Shown: positions 1 through 9,747, counted from the stretch's first letter. The stretch: 64,000 nt of DNA from JBBIQS01 sp037442205 (GCA_037442205.1 JBBIQS010000017.1:37022-101021); one strand, 5' to 3'. The notes: generated by a model not told the origin, from the sequence alone. Numbers and translations are program-made.

Positions 1-512
1 CCCTGCGGCTGAGGTTCGACCCAGGTCCAATGGTTTCTTCCGCAGAGCTGGGTGCCGAAGGGGCCGGCGTGAGGATCGACGCAGCCTCCGGGGCCAGGCG
101 CGCCCGCGTCGAAGGGCACGCCAGAGTCCGCCGCACCGGCGTCAGATCCCGCGTCCGGCCCGGGAGTCGCGGCGTCGGGCGCAGGCGTGCCCGCGTCCGG
201 AGAGCCTGAATCCGGGTGGCCCGCATCAGTCGAGCCCGCGTCGGGAGATCCGGCGTCGTGTGGTCCTGTGTCGGGCGATCCGGCGTCGTGTGGTCCTGCG
301 TCGGGCGATCCCGCGTCGTGGCCGGCGTCCCCAGGTTTGCCGGCGTCTATCTTCGCCGCCCCAGCGTCCGGGCTGGATCCCGCGTCGTCGGCCGCGACCT
401 CGGCGTCGAAATCCCCGGCGTCCCACGTTTCGGCCTGCGGATCGGCGCAGCCCGCGCAGCTCGCGAGCGAGGCCGCCAAGGCCAGAGCGACAAGCCACCG
501 AGAAAGAACCAC
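1..512 (-). CDS. DAG-repeat surface lipoprotein, 3' part cut by window edge
   Basis: Partial gene leaving the window; about 170 codons are visible. I place the start at a GTG at 510-512, with a GGAAGG Shine-Dalgarno about 10 bases upstream. The N-terminus is a lipoprotein signal peptide ending in a lipobox (LASC). It is followed by a long low-complexity stretch rich in Asp-Ala-Gly (units such as GSPDAGPHDA), then a more ordinary Cys- and Trp-containing segment (GGCVDP, LCGRNHW) where the sequence ends. Asp/Ala/Gly spacers of this kind are common in cell-surface lipoproteins of myxobacteria, where they separate the lipid anchor from an exported domain. The functional domain is outside the window, so no role is assigned. 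The frame is open throughout the visible part. Confidence 0.75.
   Translation of the reverse strand, partial: MVLSRWLVALALAASLASCAGCADPQAETWDAGDFDAEVAADDAGSSPDAGAAKIDAGKPGDAGHDAGSPDAGPHDAGSPDTGPHDAGSPDAGSTDAGHPDSGSPDAGTPAPDAATPGPDAGSDAGAADSGVPFDAGAPGPGGCVDPHAGPFGTQLCGRNHWTWVEPQPQ
241..320 (-). repeat. 30-bp tandem repeat in DAG-lipoprotein gene
   Basis: Two full and one partial copy of a 30-bp unit (241-270, 271-300, 301-320) encode GSPDAGPHDA on the minus strand. Copies differ by one or two bases. It is an in-frame coding repeat, so copy-number change would alter the linker length without shifting the frame. Confidence 0.75.
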
Positions 513-1000
513 GGTTTCACCGCCTTCCAAGAAGATGCGCCCTTCGGCCGCGCCGAGACTGGCAGGGAGAACTAGAGATCATCGAGGGGTTTGTCGGCTA
601 GAGCCGTCGAGAAGGGAAGAAGAGGTGCCGCCCGGCGGACTGTGGATGGAGCCCTTGCTGCGCACGGCGATGCCGGACCAGGACGGTAGCGGCAGCCGTG
701 GTTATTCACGCCGGGCGGTAGGAGGCGTCAACCCATCTCCATTTCTGGGAGTGCTCGCCTCGCGCTCTCCGCAGCGAGTTTTTGGCACTCTGGTCTGCCT
801 CGCATCGTCGCGGGGGCCGCGGCCGGCTCACCAAAACGGATCGGGCGCTTCAGATTGGAGCGGCTCCAGGCGGAGCAGTCCTGCCGAGACGCCCAGTGAT
901 TTCAGCGGGTTGGCGCGTCTGATCGCCAGCGGGACGCCGGCACGCGGCTTGCGGAAGGGTCAGCCGGACGACAGGGCAGGGCACCTGACGGAGGCGAGCC
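513..1000. other. Intergenic region between divergent genes
   Basis: About 490 bases separate the lipoprotein (-) from the beta-lactamase-fold gene (+). It should hold both promoters. I see no convincing RNA gene or repeat. A GAGG Shine-Dalgarno lies at 990-993 for the downstream gene. Confidence 0.4.
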
Positions 1001-3232
1001 ATGGAAAAGATCGCGCGCAACCAGGCGGGCCGGGATCCGATGAAGGTCGAGGTCGAGACGCTGATGCCCGGCGCGGCGGTGATCCACGCCGACGACGAGC
1101 ATATCCTGTGCGGCTTCCCGGAGGAAGTGGCCAAGGCCTGCTTCGCCAAGGGCAAGCAGATCACCGCCTGGCTGATCCCCGACGTGCGCAGTTCGCGCGG
1201 TGTGGTGCAGTGGGCGCTCGAGTTCCCGCTCTACGTGGCGCTCTTCGTCCAGGGCCTGTTCGCCAAGGGCAAGAAGCTGTCGGTCTTCGTCCACCGCCGC
1301 GACTGGCCCGAGGTGGTCGAGTACCTGCGGCTGACGCTCTTGGGTCTGAGCCGCGGGGAGATGGAGCAGGAGGGGCTGCGCGCCGAGGTCATCGACTTCC
1401 TGGAGAAGGAGGCGATCGCGCTGGCGCTCAAGCAACCCGACGGCAGCGTGGCCCAGATCGAGGACTTCCTGAACCCGATCTTCTTCGGCGAAGACGGCAG
1501 CGCGGTCTTCGGCGGGCTGACCGTCACCTCCCACGGCGACAACACCTACAGCTTCGCCACCGCCGAGGACCGGGTCGAGCGCTTCGTGCTGCCCACCGAC
1601 GGCGAGGTGCTGCCGCCCTACACCCGGCCCATCAACCCGGCGACCACGCCCATCCTTTCGCAGCAGTTCGAGGTGGTGACCCTGGGCGCCTCCAACGGCT
1701 TCGACATCAGCGGGCCGTGCTCCAACCTGGTGGTGCAGGCCAGCGGGCGCTTCCTTCTGATCGATGCGGGGCCCTACATCCAGCAGGTGCTCGAGGCGAG
1801 CGGCATCAGCCTCAACCAGCTCGACGCGGTGGTGCTGACGCACGCGCACGAGGATCACGCGGTCGGCATTTCCGCGCTCTTGCAGCTGGGGCGGCGCATC
1901 CGGCTCTTCACCACCCGCGAGACCGCGGCCATCCTGCGCCGCAAGCTGGCCATCCTGAATCCCAAGGTGGATCGGCCGGAGAGCCTGCTCGACGAGGCGT
2001 TCGAGCTGGTCTACGTCGAGCCGGGCGAAGAGTACGACTTCGCCGGGCTCTCGATGCGCTTCCACTACACCATGCACTCCATTCCCTGCGTCGGGGTCGA
2101 GCTGGCCTGCGACGACCGCGGGGTGATGCGCCGGGTGCTGGTCACCGGAGACAACAGCTCGCGCCCGGCGATCGAGAAGGCGGAGCAGGCCGGGGTGCTG
2201 TCGGAGAAGCGGCGCGCGGAGCTGACGGAGCTCTTCCAGCGGCAGTGCGACCTGGTGATCGCCGACGCCGGCGGCGGGCTGATCCACGGCGTCACCGCCG
2301 ACTTCGAGCAGAACCCCTCCACCAACGTGGTCTACGTCCACACCGGCAAGCTCCCGGAGGAGGAGGCGCACCGCTTCACCCTGGCGGCGCCGGGCCATCG
2401 CTACGCGGTCATCCCCGAGAACAGCCGGCCCACGCCGCTGGAGCGCGAGTGCGCCCACCGCGCGCTGACGAACAGCTTCCCCAGTCAGAAGGGCGAGTGG
2501 GTGAGCGCGCTGCTCGATACCGCCGTGCCCTGGTCGGTGAACCGCGGCCAGGTAGTGGTGCGCCAGAACGACCTGACCCGCGACTTCTTCGTGGTCCTGA
2601 GCGGCAAGCTGGCGGTGCTGGTGCAGAGCGGGAAGGAGAGGCCGCAGAAAGTGGCGGAGATCCATCCCGGCGAAATCTTCGGGGAGATGGCGGTGATCAT
2701 GGACCGTCCGCGCAGCGCCACGGTGGCGGCGCTGACCCCGGTGCGGCTGCTGCGGGTGCCGGGCGAGTCCTTCAAGCGCTTCGCCCTGCGCGAGAACCTG
2801 GCCGGCCAGCTGCGCAACGTCTGGGCCCGGCGCAGCGAGATCCAGTCGGTGGACATCCTGGCGCCGCTGCCGGTGAGCCTGGTCGATGAGCTGGCGCGGC
2901 TGGCCACTCCGCAGACCATCGCCGCCAGCTCCACCCTGATCCGCGAGGGCTCGCGCAGCAGCAGCGTCTACATCCTGGTGCAGGGCCGGCTGCAGGTCTT
3001 CAAGGGCGAGGAGCCGCTGCAGATCAATGGCGCGCCGGTGGTGCTCCACCCCGGCCAGCTGGTGGGCGAGACCGCGCCGTTCCGGGCCTCGGCGCGAAAC
3101 GCCTCGGTGGTGGCCATCGACGAGTGCCAGGTGCTGGCCATCCGGGGCGAGGACTTCCGCCGGGTGGTGCGCCAGGCCCCGCAGCTCCACTACCGGATCT
3201 CGATGATGGTCAAGGCCCGCGAAGCCGCCTGA
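1001..3232 (+). CDS. Metallo-beta-lactamase-fold protein with two cyclic-nucleotide-binding domains
   Basis: 743 residues. Residues 1 to about 230 match no family I can name. A metallo-beta-lactamase fold follows: metal-binding THAHEDH at 280-286, a later His in the HYTMHS segment, and Asp in VLVTGDN. The C-terminus has two cNMP-binding domains in tandem (about 510-615 and 630-735). Both keep the phosphate-binding pattern G-E-x-A followed by R-x-A-x-V (GEMAVIMDRPRSATV near 561; GETAPFRASARNASV near 689). The likely arrangement is a zinc hydrolase gated by cAMP/cGMP or a similar ligand, in the cytoplasm since no signal peptide is seen. The substrate is unknown. The start has a GAGG Shine-Dalgarno. 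The fold assignments are strong; the regulatory idea is inference. Confidence 0.85.
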   Translation: MEKIARNQAGRDPMKVEVETLMPGAAVIHADDEHILCGFPEEVAKACFAKGKQITAWLIPDVRSSRGVVQWALEFPLYVALFVQGLFAKGKKLSVFVHRRDWPEVVEYLRLTLLGLSRGEMEQEGLRAEVIDFLEKEAIALALKQPDGSVAQIEDFLNPIFFGEDGSAVFGGLTVTSHGDNTYSFATAEDRVERFVLPTDGEVLPPYTRPINPATTPILSQQFEVVTLGASNGFDISGPCSNLVVQASGRFLLIDAGPYIQQVLEASGISLNQLDAVVLTHAHEDHAVGISALLQLGRRIRLFTTRETAAILRRKLAILNPKVDRPESLLDEAFELVYVEPGEEYDFAGLSMRFHYTMHSIPCVGVELACDDRGVMRRVLVTGDNSSRPAIEKAEQAGVLSEKRRAELTELFQRQCDLVIADAGGGLIHGVTADFEQNPSTNVVYVHTGKLPEEEAHRFTLAAPGHRYAVIPENSRPTPLERECAHRALTNSFPSQKGEWVSALLDTAVPWSVNRGQVVVRQNDLTRDFFVVLSGKLAVLVQSGKERPQKVAEIHPGEIFGEMAVIMDRPRSATVAALTPVRLLRVPGESFKRFALRENLAGQLRNVWARRSEIQSVDILAPLPVSLVDELARLATPQTIAASSTLIREGSRSSSVYILVQGRLQVFKGEEPLQINGAPVVLHPGQLVGETAPFRASARNASVVAIDECQVLAIRGEDFRRVVRQAPQLHYRISMMVKAREAA

Positions 3233-3549
3233 GCCGGTCCGGACCGCCGCTCGAGAACTGGCAAGCGCCTGCCAGCCCGCTAACGGTGACTCTCCGTTGG
3301 CGGGCTCGGGCGTGGGTCATTTCGATCGCGTCCCGCCAACCTCCCGCTCTTGCTGCCGAAAATGGCGCGCCCGATCATGGCCGCGGTTGGCAGGCCTTGT
3401 GCATTCAGGCCCGCAACCCTCGACGGCAGGGCCGCAACGAGATTGAAAGGAACTGGGCAGAGGCGATGAGTGGACGAGGTGCGATGGACAGCACCGGCGA
3501 CCATTTGATATCTCAGCCCACCCGCAGCATGAAACCGCGGAGGTTTTGG
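3233..3549. other. Intergenic region, 317 bases
   Basis: Holds a strong hairpin at 3274-3306 and a GGAGG Shine-Dalgarno at 3539-3543 for the next gene. No coding potential was recognised in the remainder, and I found no clear promoter. Confidence 0.4.
3274..3306 (+). terminator. Hairpin downstream of the beta-lactamase/cNMP gene
   Basis: Arms 3274-3286 and 3294-3306 form 13 pairs, one of them a G-U pair, around a 7-base loop. There is no clean T-run directly after it, only a few T residues about 12 bases later, so termination is plausible but not certain. Confidence 0.45.
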
Positions 3550-4782
3550 ATGGCCACAAAGAAGCTCCTGGCGACGATGGCAGCGCTGCTCCTCCTCGCC
3601 GGACCGGCCGTAGCGGCCGAAGACGCCGCGCCGGCCGAGGCCGCCAAGCCCGAAGCCAAGGTCGAAGCCGCGCCTGCTCCCGCCGCGCCCGCCGCTCCCG
3701 CCGCTCCCGCCGAGCCGGCTCCCGCCGCCAAGGAGGCCGCTCCCGCTCCCGCGGTTCAGCCCGCTCCGGCGCCTGCTGCGGCTGCCCCTGCGCCGGTCGC
3801 TGCTCCCGTGGCCGCCCCTATTCCCTCCGTCGCTCCGGCGGCCGCTGCCACTCCCGAGTTGACTCTCGAGGAGAAGCGCGAGGCCGCCGCCAGCCCGTGG
3901 GCCGGCAGCCAGGTCATGTTCGAGAACACCGGCGGGGTGATGGGAATCAGGAAGGATTCCGAGTTGACGTGGAATCCCTATGACGCGGTGAGCGTCTCGC
4001 TCCGCCCGTCCTACAAGGTGCTTCCTCAGCTGATCCTCGAGGGCCGGTTTGACGTGGAGAAGGAAGTCACGAACTCCGACGAGACCACGCTCAAATACGA
4101 GACGGTCTGGAGCGATTTCATCCTCGACGCCAAGAGCCCCGGCTTGAAGCAGAAGGTCCAGGGCTTCGGCGAATTGATGCTGTCTCCTGGCTTGCGGGCC
4201 GTCCTGCCCCTCTCCAAGCTGGCCCACGCCCAGACCCTGCGGCTGGCCCTGGCTCCGGGCGTCAGCGGCGGCGCCAAATTTGACGTCATGGGCGGGTTGA
4301 CGGTGAAGATGTCCGCGCGCTGGACGCAGAACTTCCACCAGTACACCACCGTGCAGCAGGACGCCCAGAGCATCCACTGTGGCTCCTCCGAGGGCTCGGA
4401 GTGTGGCCGGTTCTTCCACGAGGGCCAGCGCAACGCCTTCGGCCGGCTCGCCTGGGGCCCGATGGTGGTCTTCGACCCCACCGACAAGCTCGAGGTGACC
4501 TTCACCTGGAGCATTCGCCACGACTTCCTCTACGGGCTGACCGGCTCGGAGCTGGTTCCCGACGTCTCCGGCGACTATGCCTACCGAGACAGCCAGTGGG
4601 CGATTCTCGACGTCACCTACCAGGTGTTCGACTACCTGGGCGTCTCGCTCGGCACCTCGACCCTGCATCCCACGCTCAGGCCAAACTCGACCTACTACAC
4701 GCCGATCTTCAACCGCTACACCAACCTCTACCTTGATCTGAGCGTCGATCTCGACGCCGTGGCCTCGCGAATCCACTTCTAG
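3550..4782 (+). CDS. Exported Ala/Pro-rich outer-membrane beta-barrel-like protein
   Basis: 410 residues from the ATG at 3550, chosen because GGAGG sits 6 bases upstream; an earlier in-frame ATG at 3529 lacks such a site. A signal peptide (MATKKLLATMAALLLLAG, cleavage near AVAAED) is followed by about 75 residues of Ala-Pro-Glu linker. The remaining ~290 residues alternate polar and aromatic positions and end in Phe (SRIHF), as outer-membrane barrels usually do. The linker may cross the periplasmic peptidoglycan. The metzincin-like lipoprotein gene starts 51 bases downstream, so the two are probably co-transcribed and could act together at the outer membrane. No named family was recognised. 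Confidence 0.7.
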   Translation: MATKKLLATMAALLLLAGPAVAAEDAAPAEAAKPEAKVEAAPAPAAPAAPAAPAEPAPAAKEAAPAPAVQPAPAPAAAAPAPVAAPVAAPIPSVAPAAAATPELTLEEKREAAASPWAGSQVMFENTGGVMGIRKDSELTWNPYDAVSVSLRPSYKVLPQLILEGRFDVEKEVTNSDETTLKYETVWSDFILDAKSPGLKQKVQGFGELMLSPGLRAVLPLSKLAHAQTLRLALAPGVSGGAKFDVMGGLTVKMSARWTQNFHQYTTVQQDAQSIHCGSSEGSECGRFFHEGQRNAFGRLAWGPMVVFDPTDKLEVTFTWSIRHDFLYGLTGSELVPDVSGDYAYRDSQWAILDVTYQVFDYLGVSLGTSTLHPTLRPNSTYYTPIFNRYTNLYLDLSVDLDAVASRIHF

Positions 4783-4833
4783 TTTTCCCAATCACCACCG
4801 AAGTCGATGTCTCACCTCTCCTCTGGAGGGTTC

Positions 4834-7800
4834 ATGCGTCCGTGCCTCAAAACGTTGCTCGTCGCCGCCGTGGCGCTGCTCGCCGTCGGCTGCGCTCAGG
4901 AGCGAGCCCCGGTCAACCGGGTTCAGCCCAACTACTTCAAGAAGTCCTTCTTCGTCGGCGAGAAGCTGCTCGACACCAGCGACGACCCGGAGTTCTGGGC
5001 CCAGGGCACGGTGATCGACGTCGGCTACGGCGCCTCCCAGGACGGCCTGTTCACCTCGACCTACGCCCAGCCGCTGTCGCGCGTGAAGTTCGTCATCCAG
5101 GAGAAGCAGCTCATCGCCCGGCTGACCTACGAGCGCATCAAGAACAGCGACGGCAAGGGCGTCGGCCGCGCCAGCAAGGACGGCATCATCGTCGCCGTCT
5201 ACCCGATCGAGAGCCACTTCGACATCAAGCGCTCCTACAACCCCACCACCGGTGAGGAGCTCAACGTGCTGGAGGAGAACTCCTCCGACCGGCCCTGGTA
5301 CGAGCGCGAGTACATGCGCGTCGACTGGTCGAAGAACCTGAACACCGACTCCTACGACTTCGACACCCTGTCGCAGATGGGGATCTACGGCGGCATCAGC
5401 TACGAGCCGCTGGCCTACTACATCAACGACCCCTCCGACGAGAACGCCCCGCACTTCGCCGAGAACGACGGCTACCTCGACGTCACCAACAAGGCCTTCG
5501 CCGTCCCCGGGACCATCGACCTGGCCTACCTGGGCTGGGGCATCGACCGCTTCCCCTCCTGCATGCTGCCCCCGGAGATCGGCGGCGGCACCGCCCCCAC
5601 CGGCAACTGCAACCCGGTGGAGCTCACCATCCGCCAGGCCTTCCGCAAGATCCAGGACCACGACGTCGAGCCCGAGGAGTGGGACGGCTACAAGTTCCAG
5701 GCCTTCGGCGCCTTCACCGCCGACCGCTACGGCTACACCCGCAACTACGGGATGACCGACAGCGACTGGCACCGCATGATCGCCCGCCACAGCATCTGGC
5801 AGCGCAGCCACTACTACGATGACCCGGCGGCCATGACCGGCGCGGTCGAGTGCTACAAGCCCGACACCACCAAGTACGGCGAGGACCCGCACCGCGACGT
5901 GATGGGCAAGGGCAACTCGGTCAACAAGCTTCCCGACGGCACCGAGGACGAGTGCCAGGCGGTCAACAGCAAGACCGACGCCAACGGCAATGCCCTGCAC
6001 CGCGGCTCGCGCTGCGACACCTTCACCCAGAAGTGCACGCTGCCCTTCCGCGACCGCGAGACCAAGACCCTGGCCTGGTACTACACCACCGGCTCGAACC
6101 CCGATTACTTCGAGGGCTCGCGCTGGGCGGTGCTGGAGTGGGACGTGGCGCTGCGCAGCGCGGTGGTCACCGCCCGCTACGCCGAGTGCATGCGCGCCGG
6201 CGACCCCAGCTGCAGCACCCAGTACCCGGTGCTCACCGGCCAGATGGACGACGACGCCGACGCAGTGGCCCTGACCCGCGAGGTCGAGGACTGCCGGGCC
6301 GCGGTCCGCGCCGGCACCAGCAGCGAGGACTGCAATGCCACCGCCGTCCGCCTGGCGGGCGCCCGCGGCTACACCCCGCAGGTCTCCTACCTGGCTCAGC
6401 TGCAGCCGATGATCGTCCTCTGCCACAGCCCGGTCGAGGCCAGTGACCCCGAGGCCTGCGGCAGCCCGCGCCTGGCGGCCGGCACCACCGCCGCCGACTG
6501 CTACAACGCCCGGCTGACCCGCAACAGCGCCAAGCTGGCCGAGTGCGACGCCGCCCTCAACGCCCGCATCGGCGACATGCGCTACCACCAGGTCAACGTG
6601 ATCACCGGGCCGCAGACCCCGTCGCCCTGGGGCATCATGGTTGACTCGGTCGACCCGCTCACCGGCGAGAAGGTGGCGGCCTCGATCAACGTCTGGAGCT
6701 ACGTCACCGACTTCTGGAGCCAGACCGTCGTCGACCAGGCCCGCCTGATCAAGGGCGAGTACAACGTCGGCGAGATCACCGACGGCGCGTACATCGAGGC
6801 CTGGGCCAAGGCCGCGGCCGCTGCCACCGGCGGCATGGCCCCGCGGCTCTCCAACGCCGAGTACGTGCAGAAGCTGGCCGACTACGCCGGCGTGGCCCCG
6901 GCCGACCTGCCCGACATGTCCCGCGCCAACCCGGCCTTCCTCGACCGGCTCAAGGGCCTGAAGAAGGAGCTGGTCAGCACCGTCGCTGACGCCAGCGCCC
7001 CCTCGGCCACCCGTGCCACCTACGAGGCCCGCCGCCAGCTGGCGGTCGGCAGCCAGATGGAGGCCGAGCTGACCACCAAGATGATGCAGCAGCTCTCCGG
7101 GCTGGGCTCGTCGGCGGACACCGAGACCGTGCTCGCGCTCTCCTCGCCGATGCGCGGGGCCAACCCCTCGGTGCTGCGCGATTTCCGCCGCATGCACGAG
7201 CTGGCCCTGGCTCAGCGTGGCGTGTGCGTGCTCAACGAGGCCCCGGCCCCGCTGGCCATCGCCGACCTGGCCAACGTGCTGGAGGACAAGTTCGGCAAGT
7301 TCGATCCCACCAACACCCAGAGCGGGGACGTGAAGAAGGCGCGCGCCGACCATATGCGCACCTACCTGGCCCAGCGGGTCCACTACTCGGTGATCGCCCA
7401 CGAGATGGGGCACTCGATCGGTCTGCGGCACAACTTCGTCTCCAGCTCCGATGCCTTTAACTACCGGCCGCAGTACTGGCAGCTGCGCACCCAGAACGGT
7501 CAGGTGACCACCAAGTGCACCGACCTGGTCAACGTCGACAACGCCGAGAGCTGCGTCGGGCCGCGCTACTTCGACCCGGTCTCCCAGAACGAGAAGGACA
7601 ACCTGATCTGGATGTGGATGGACTCCTCGATCATGGAGTACCCGGGCGAGACCACCCAGGATCTGATGGGCCTGGGGGCCTATGACTTCGGCGCCGCGCG
7701 CATGTTCTACGGCTCGACGGTGGCGGTCCACGCCGACGCCAGCTACAAGGCCACCGCGAACCGCGGCAGCGGCGTGATCAGCAAGATGGACAACTTCGGC

Positions 7801-9684
7801 GGCCTGACCGGCTTCCAGTACGAGGAGGCGCCCAACAAGCGCATCCACTACTCCGAGCTGCAGCGGGCCTTCGAGCTGATCAAGCCCGAGACCTGCAAGG
7901 CGGTGACCACCGACAACTTCAAGCCCGGCAACTGGAATGAGGCCGCCCAGGGCAAGTGGAGCCCGCTGGTCGACGGCCTGATGGTCAAGAACGTCGACGG
8001 CAAGTACTACCGCTGCCGCCAGCAGCCGGTGGACTACGTCCAGTGGCAGGTGCTGACGCCCAATGACGGGACCATGAACGGCCGCGCCGGCCCGCTGTTC
8101 GACTCCCAGGACCGCACCCGCGTCCCCTACGGCTTCGCCTCTGACGACTGGGCCGACCTGGGCAACCTGAGCGTCTACCGCCACGACAACGGCGCCGACG
8201 CCTACGAGCTGTTCGACTTCTTCATCACCCAGCAGGAGACCAACCACATCTTCGACAACTACCGCCGCAACCGCACCACCTTCTCGGTGCGCAACGCCTC
8301 GCACCGCGCCCTGGAGCGCTACAACGAGAAGATGCGCGACGGCGTCAAGGCCCTGTCGCTGTACGCCAACATGGCCAAGGACTGGGCGGCGACCGAGGGC
8401 GTGCCCTACCGCGAGCTGTGGCCCTGGGTGGTGGGCAGCTGGTTCCCGGACAACGTGCTGGCCAACGAGATGGCCTTCAACTACTTCGCCCGGCAGCTGG
8501 CCCGCCCGGCGGCAGGCGGCCACTACCAGCCCGCCGGCGACAGGGTGCTGCGCTCCACCGAGGACTCGACCTCGATGGTCACGCTGCGTCCGTCGATCCA
8601 GGTGAACAACGGCGCCACCGGCATGTACGGCAACGTCTTCTGGGGCGGCCGGCCGGTGGAGAACAAGCTGGCGGACAACAAGGGCAACTACGACCGCGAC
8701 TACACCATGAACTGCGGCTCGTACTACGAGAAGGCCTACACCTCGATGCTGATGACCGAGTCGGTCGACAACTTCATCAGCTCGTCGCGGCGCGACTTCA
8801 CCGACCCGCGCTACCGCGCCGTGTCGATCGCCGACCAGTTCCCGGAGGCCTATCGCCGCTGGCTGGCCAACAACCTGACCGGCGACGACGAGATCAAGGG
8901 CCCGCGGCTGGCGGCCGACGCCACCGGCAAGCCGCTCAAGGACGGCAGCGGCTACCCGGCCAACGGCATCGGCTGGACCGACTGGACCGCGCCCACCCCG
9001 CAGAGCTGCTTCTACTCGGCCAACGGCATCGTCAAGCCGGGCAGCTCGGTGCTGCAGCTGGCCTGCGCCTCGGCCCCGCCGGCGAACACGATCGCCATCG
9101 ACCCGCAGGTCGACTGGGAGCAGCAGCGCTTCCTCATCGCCTGGACGCTGCTCTACCTGCCGGAGAACCAGCAGCAGAGCTGGCTGGACATGATGCGCAT
9201 CTGGGAGCTGGGCCAGGACGCCGATCCGGGCTTCACCACCGCCCAGCGGGTCGAGTTCCACAACCCGGCGGGCAAGGTCTACGTGGCCAAGACCTTCGGC
9301 ACCGAGACTCTGTTCGGCAGGACGGTGCAGCGCGGCATCGCCGCCCGGGTGGTCGAGTACGCCAACGAGCTGCTGCAGGAGGCCTACGAGACCGACCCGA
9401 TCGCCGATGCCTCGGGCCACGTCTACGGCTACGAGGTGCGCACCGACGCCAACGGGATGCCGATCGTGAAGTTCGACCCGACCTTCACCAACAAGATCAA
9501 CGACCAGGGCCAGCTCGTGCCGCTGGTTACCCCGGGCTGCGACTCTACCGACAACAGCAAGTGCACCTGCAACGACAACCACGCCTGCCTCAAGCTGCAG
9601 CGGTATGTGGAGATTCCGTTCTTCCTCCGCCAGGCGCTGTCGACCTACCACCTGCACAACCCGGGCATGAGGGGCACCTACTAG
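4834..9684 (+). CDS. Very large zinc metalloprotease lipoprotein (metzincin type)
   Basis: 1,616 residues from the ATG at 4834, which has GGAGGG close upstream and yields a lipoprotein signal (MRPCLKTLLVAAVALLAVGC); an earlier ATG at 4807 would hide it. The zinc site is HEMGHSIGLRH, starting at residue 856. The Met-turn motif SSIMEYP follows with its Met at residue 934, the paired signature of metzincins. The 850 residues before the catalytic core and about 680 after it show no domain I can name and are rich in Tyr, Asp and Asn. The protein is predicted to be lipid-anchored and extracytoplasmic. Its size is far above that of a minimal metzincin. The substrate is unknown; roles in feeding or surface processing would be guesses. 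Confidence 0.85.
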   Translation: MRPCLKTLLVAAVALLAVGCAQERAPVNRVQPNYFKKSFFVGEKLLDTSDDPEFWAQGTVIDVGYGASQDGLFTSTYAQPLSRVKFVIQEKQLIARLTYERIKNSDGKGVGRASKDGIIVAVYPIESHFDIKRSYNPTTGEELNVLEENSSDRPWYEREYMRVDWSKNLNTDSYDFDTLSQMGIYGGISYEPLAYYINDPSDENAPHFAENDGYLDVTNKAFAVPGTIDLAYLGWGIDRFPSCMLPPEIGGGTAPTGNCNPVELTIRQAFRKIQDHDVEPEEWDGYKFQAFGAFTADRYGYTRNYGMTDSDWHRMIARHSIWQRSHYYDDPAAMTGAVECYKPDTTKYGEDPHRDVMGKGNSVNKLPDGTEDECQAVNSKTDANGNALHRGSRCDTFTQKCTLPFRDRETKTLAWYYTTGSNPDYFEGSRWAVLEWDVALRSAVVTARYAECMRAGDPSCSTQYPVLTGQMDDDADAVALTREVEDCRAAVRAGTSSEDCNATAVRLAGARGYTPQVSYLAQLQPMIVLCHSPVEASDPEACGSPRLAAGTTAADCYNARLTRNSAKLAECDAALNARIGDMRYHQVNVITGPQTPSPWGIMVDSVDPLTGEKVAASINVWSYVTDFWSQTVVDQARLIKGEYNVGEITDGAYIEAWAKAAAAATGGMAPRLSNAEYVQKLADYAGVAPADLPDMSRANPAFLDRLKGLKKELVSTVADASAPSATRATYEARRQLAVGSQMEAELTTKMMQQLSGLGSSADTETVLALSSPMRGANPSVLRDFRRMHELALAQRGVCVLNEAPAPLAIADLANVLEDKFGKFDPTNTQSGDVKKARADHMRTYLAQRVHYSVIAHEMGHSIGLRHNFVSSSDAFNYRPQYWQLRTQNGQVTTKCTDLVNVDNAESCVGPRYFDPVSQNEKDNLIWMWMDSSIMEYPGETTQDLMGLGAYDFGAARMFYGSTVAVHADASYKATANRGSGVISKMDNFGGLTGFQYEEAPNKRIHYSELQRAFELIKPETCKAVTTDNFKPGNWNEAAQGKWSPLVDGLMVKNVDGKYYRCRQQPVDYVQWQVLTPNDGTMNGRAGPLFDSQDRTRVPYGFASDDWADLGNLSVYRHDNGADAYELFDFFITQQETNHIFDNYRRNRTTFSVRNASHRALERYNEKMRDGVKALSLYANMAKDWAATEGVPYRELWPWVVGSWFPDNVLANEMAFNYFARQLARPAAGGHYQPAGDRVLRSTEDSTSMVTLRPSIQVNNGATGMYGNVFWGGRPVENKLADNKGNYDRDYTMNCGSYYEKAYTSMLMTESVDNFISSSRRDFTDPRYRAVSIADQFPEAYRRWLANNLTGDDEIKGPRLAADATGKPLKDGSGYPANGIGWTDWTAPTPQSCFYSANGIVKPGSSVLQLACASAPPANTIAIDPQVDWEQQRFLIAWTLLYLPENQQQSWLDMMRIWELGQDADPGFTTAQRVEFHNPAGKVYVAKTFGTETLFGRTVQRGIAARVVEYANELLQEAYETDPIADASGHVYGYEVRTDANGMPIVKFDPTFTNKINDQGQLVPLVTPGCDSTDNSKCTCNDNHACLKLQRYVEIPFFLRQALSTYHLHNPGMRGTY

Positions 9685-9709
9685 CCCGTCGGTAGGCATC
9701 GCGAAGTTC

Positions 9710-9747
9710 CCGCGGCCGCGGTCCCTTCCGAGGGGCCGCGGCCGCGG
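9710..9747 (+). terminator. Strong GC-rich hairpin after the metalloprotease gene
   Basis: A perfect 12-bp arm (9710-9721 with 9736-9747), extended by about four inner pairs, closes a 6-base loop. A weak T-containing tail (TCATTC) follows. It separates the metalloprotease unit from treZ. Confidence 0.65.

Noticed and set aside
241..320. Regular 30-bp repeats suggesting a CRISPR array
   Set aside because: They are directly tandem without spacers and encode in-frame Asp-Ala-Gly repeats of a lipoprotein.
782..799. Sigma-54-like element (TGGCAC ... TGC) upstream of the beta-lactamase/cNMP gene
   Set aside because: The distance between the GG and GC pairs is one base too long and the TTGC half is incomplete.
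902..3190. 762-codon minus-strand frame
   Set aside because: Shadow of the beta-lactamase/cNMP gene; no domain content and no plausible signal.
4792..9699. Very long open frame (1,635 codons) on the minus strand
   Set aside because: It mirrors the metalloprotease gene; the translation is low-complexity Val/Gly/His/Arg with no domain, as expected opposite a GC-rich gene with G/C third positions.
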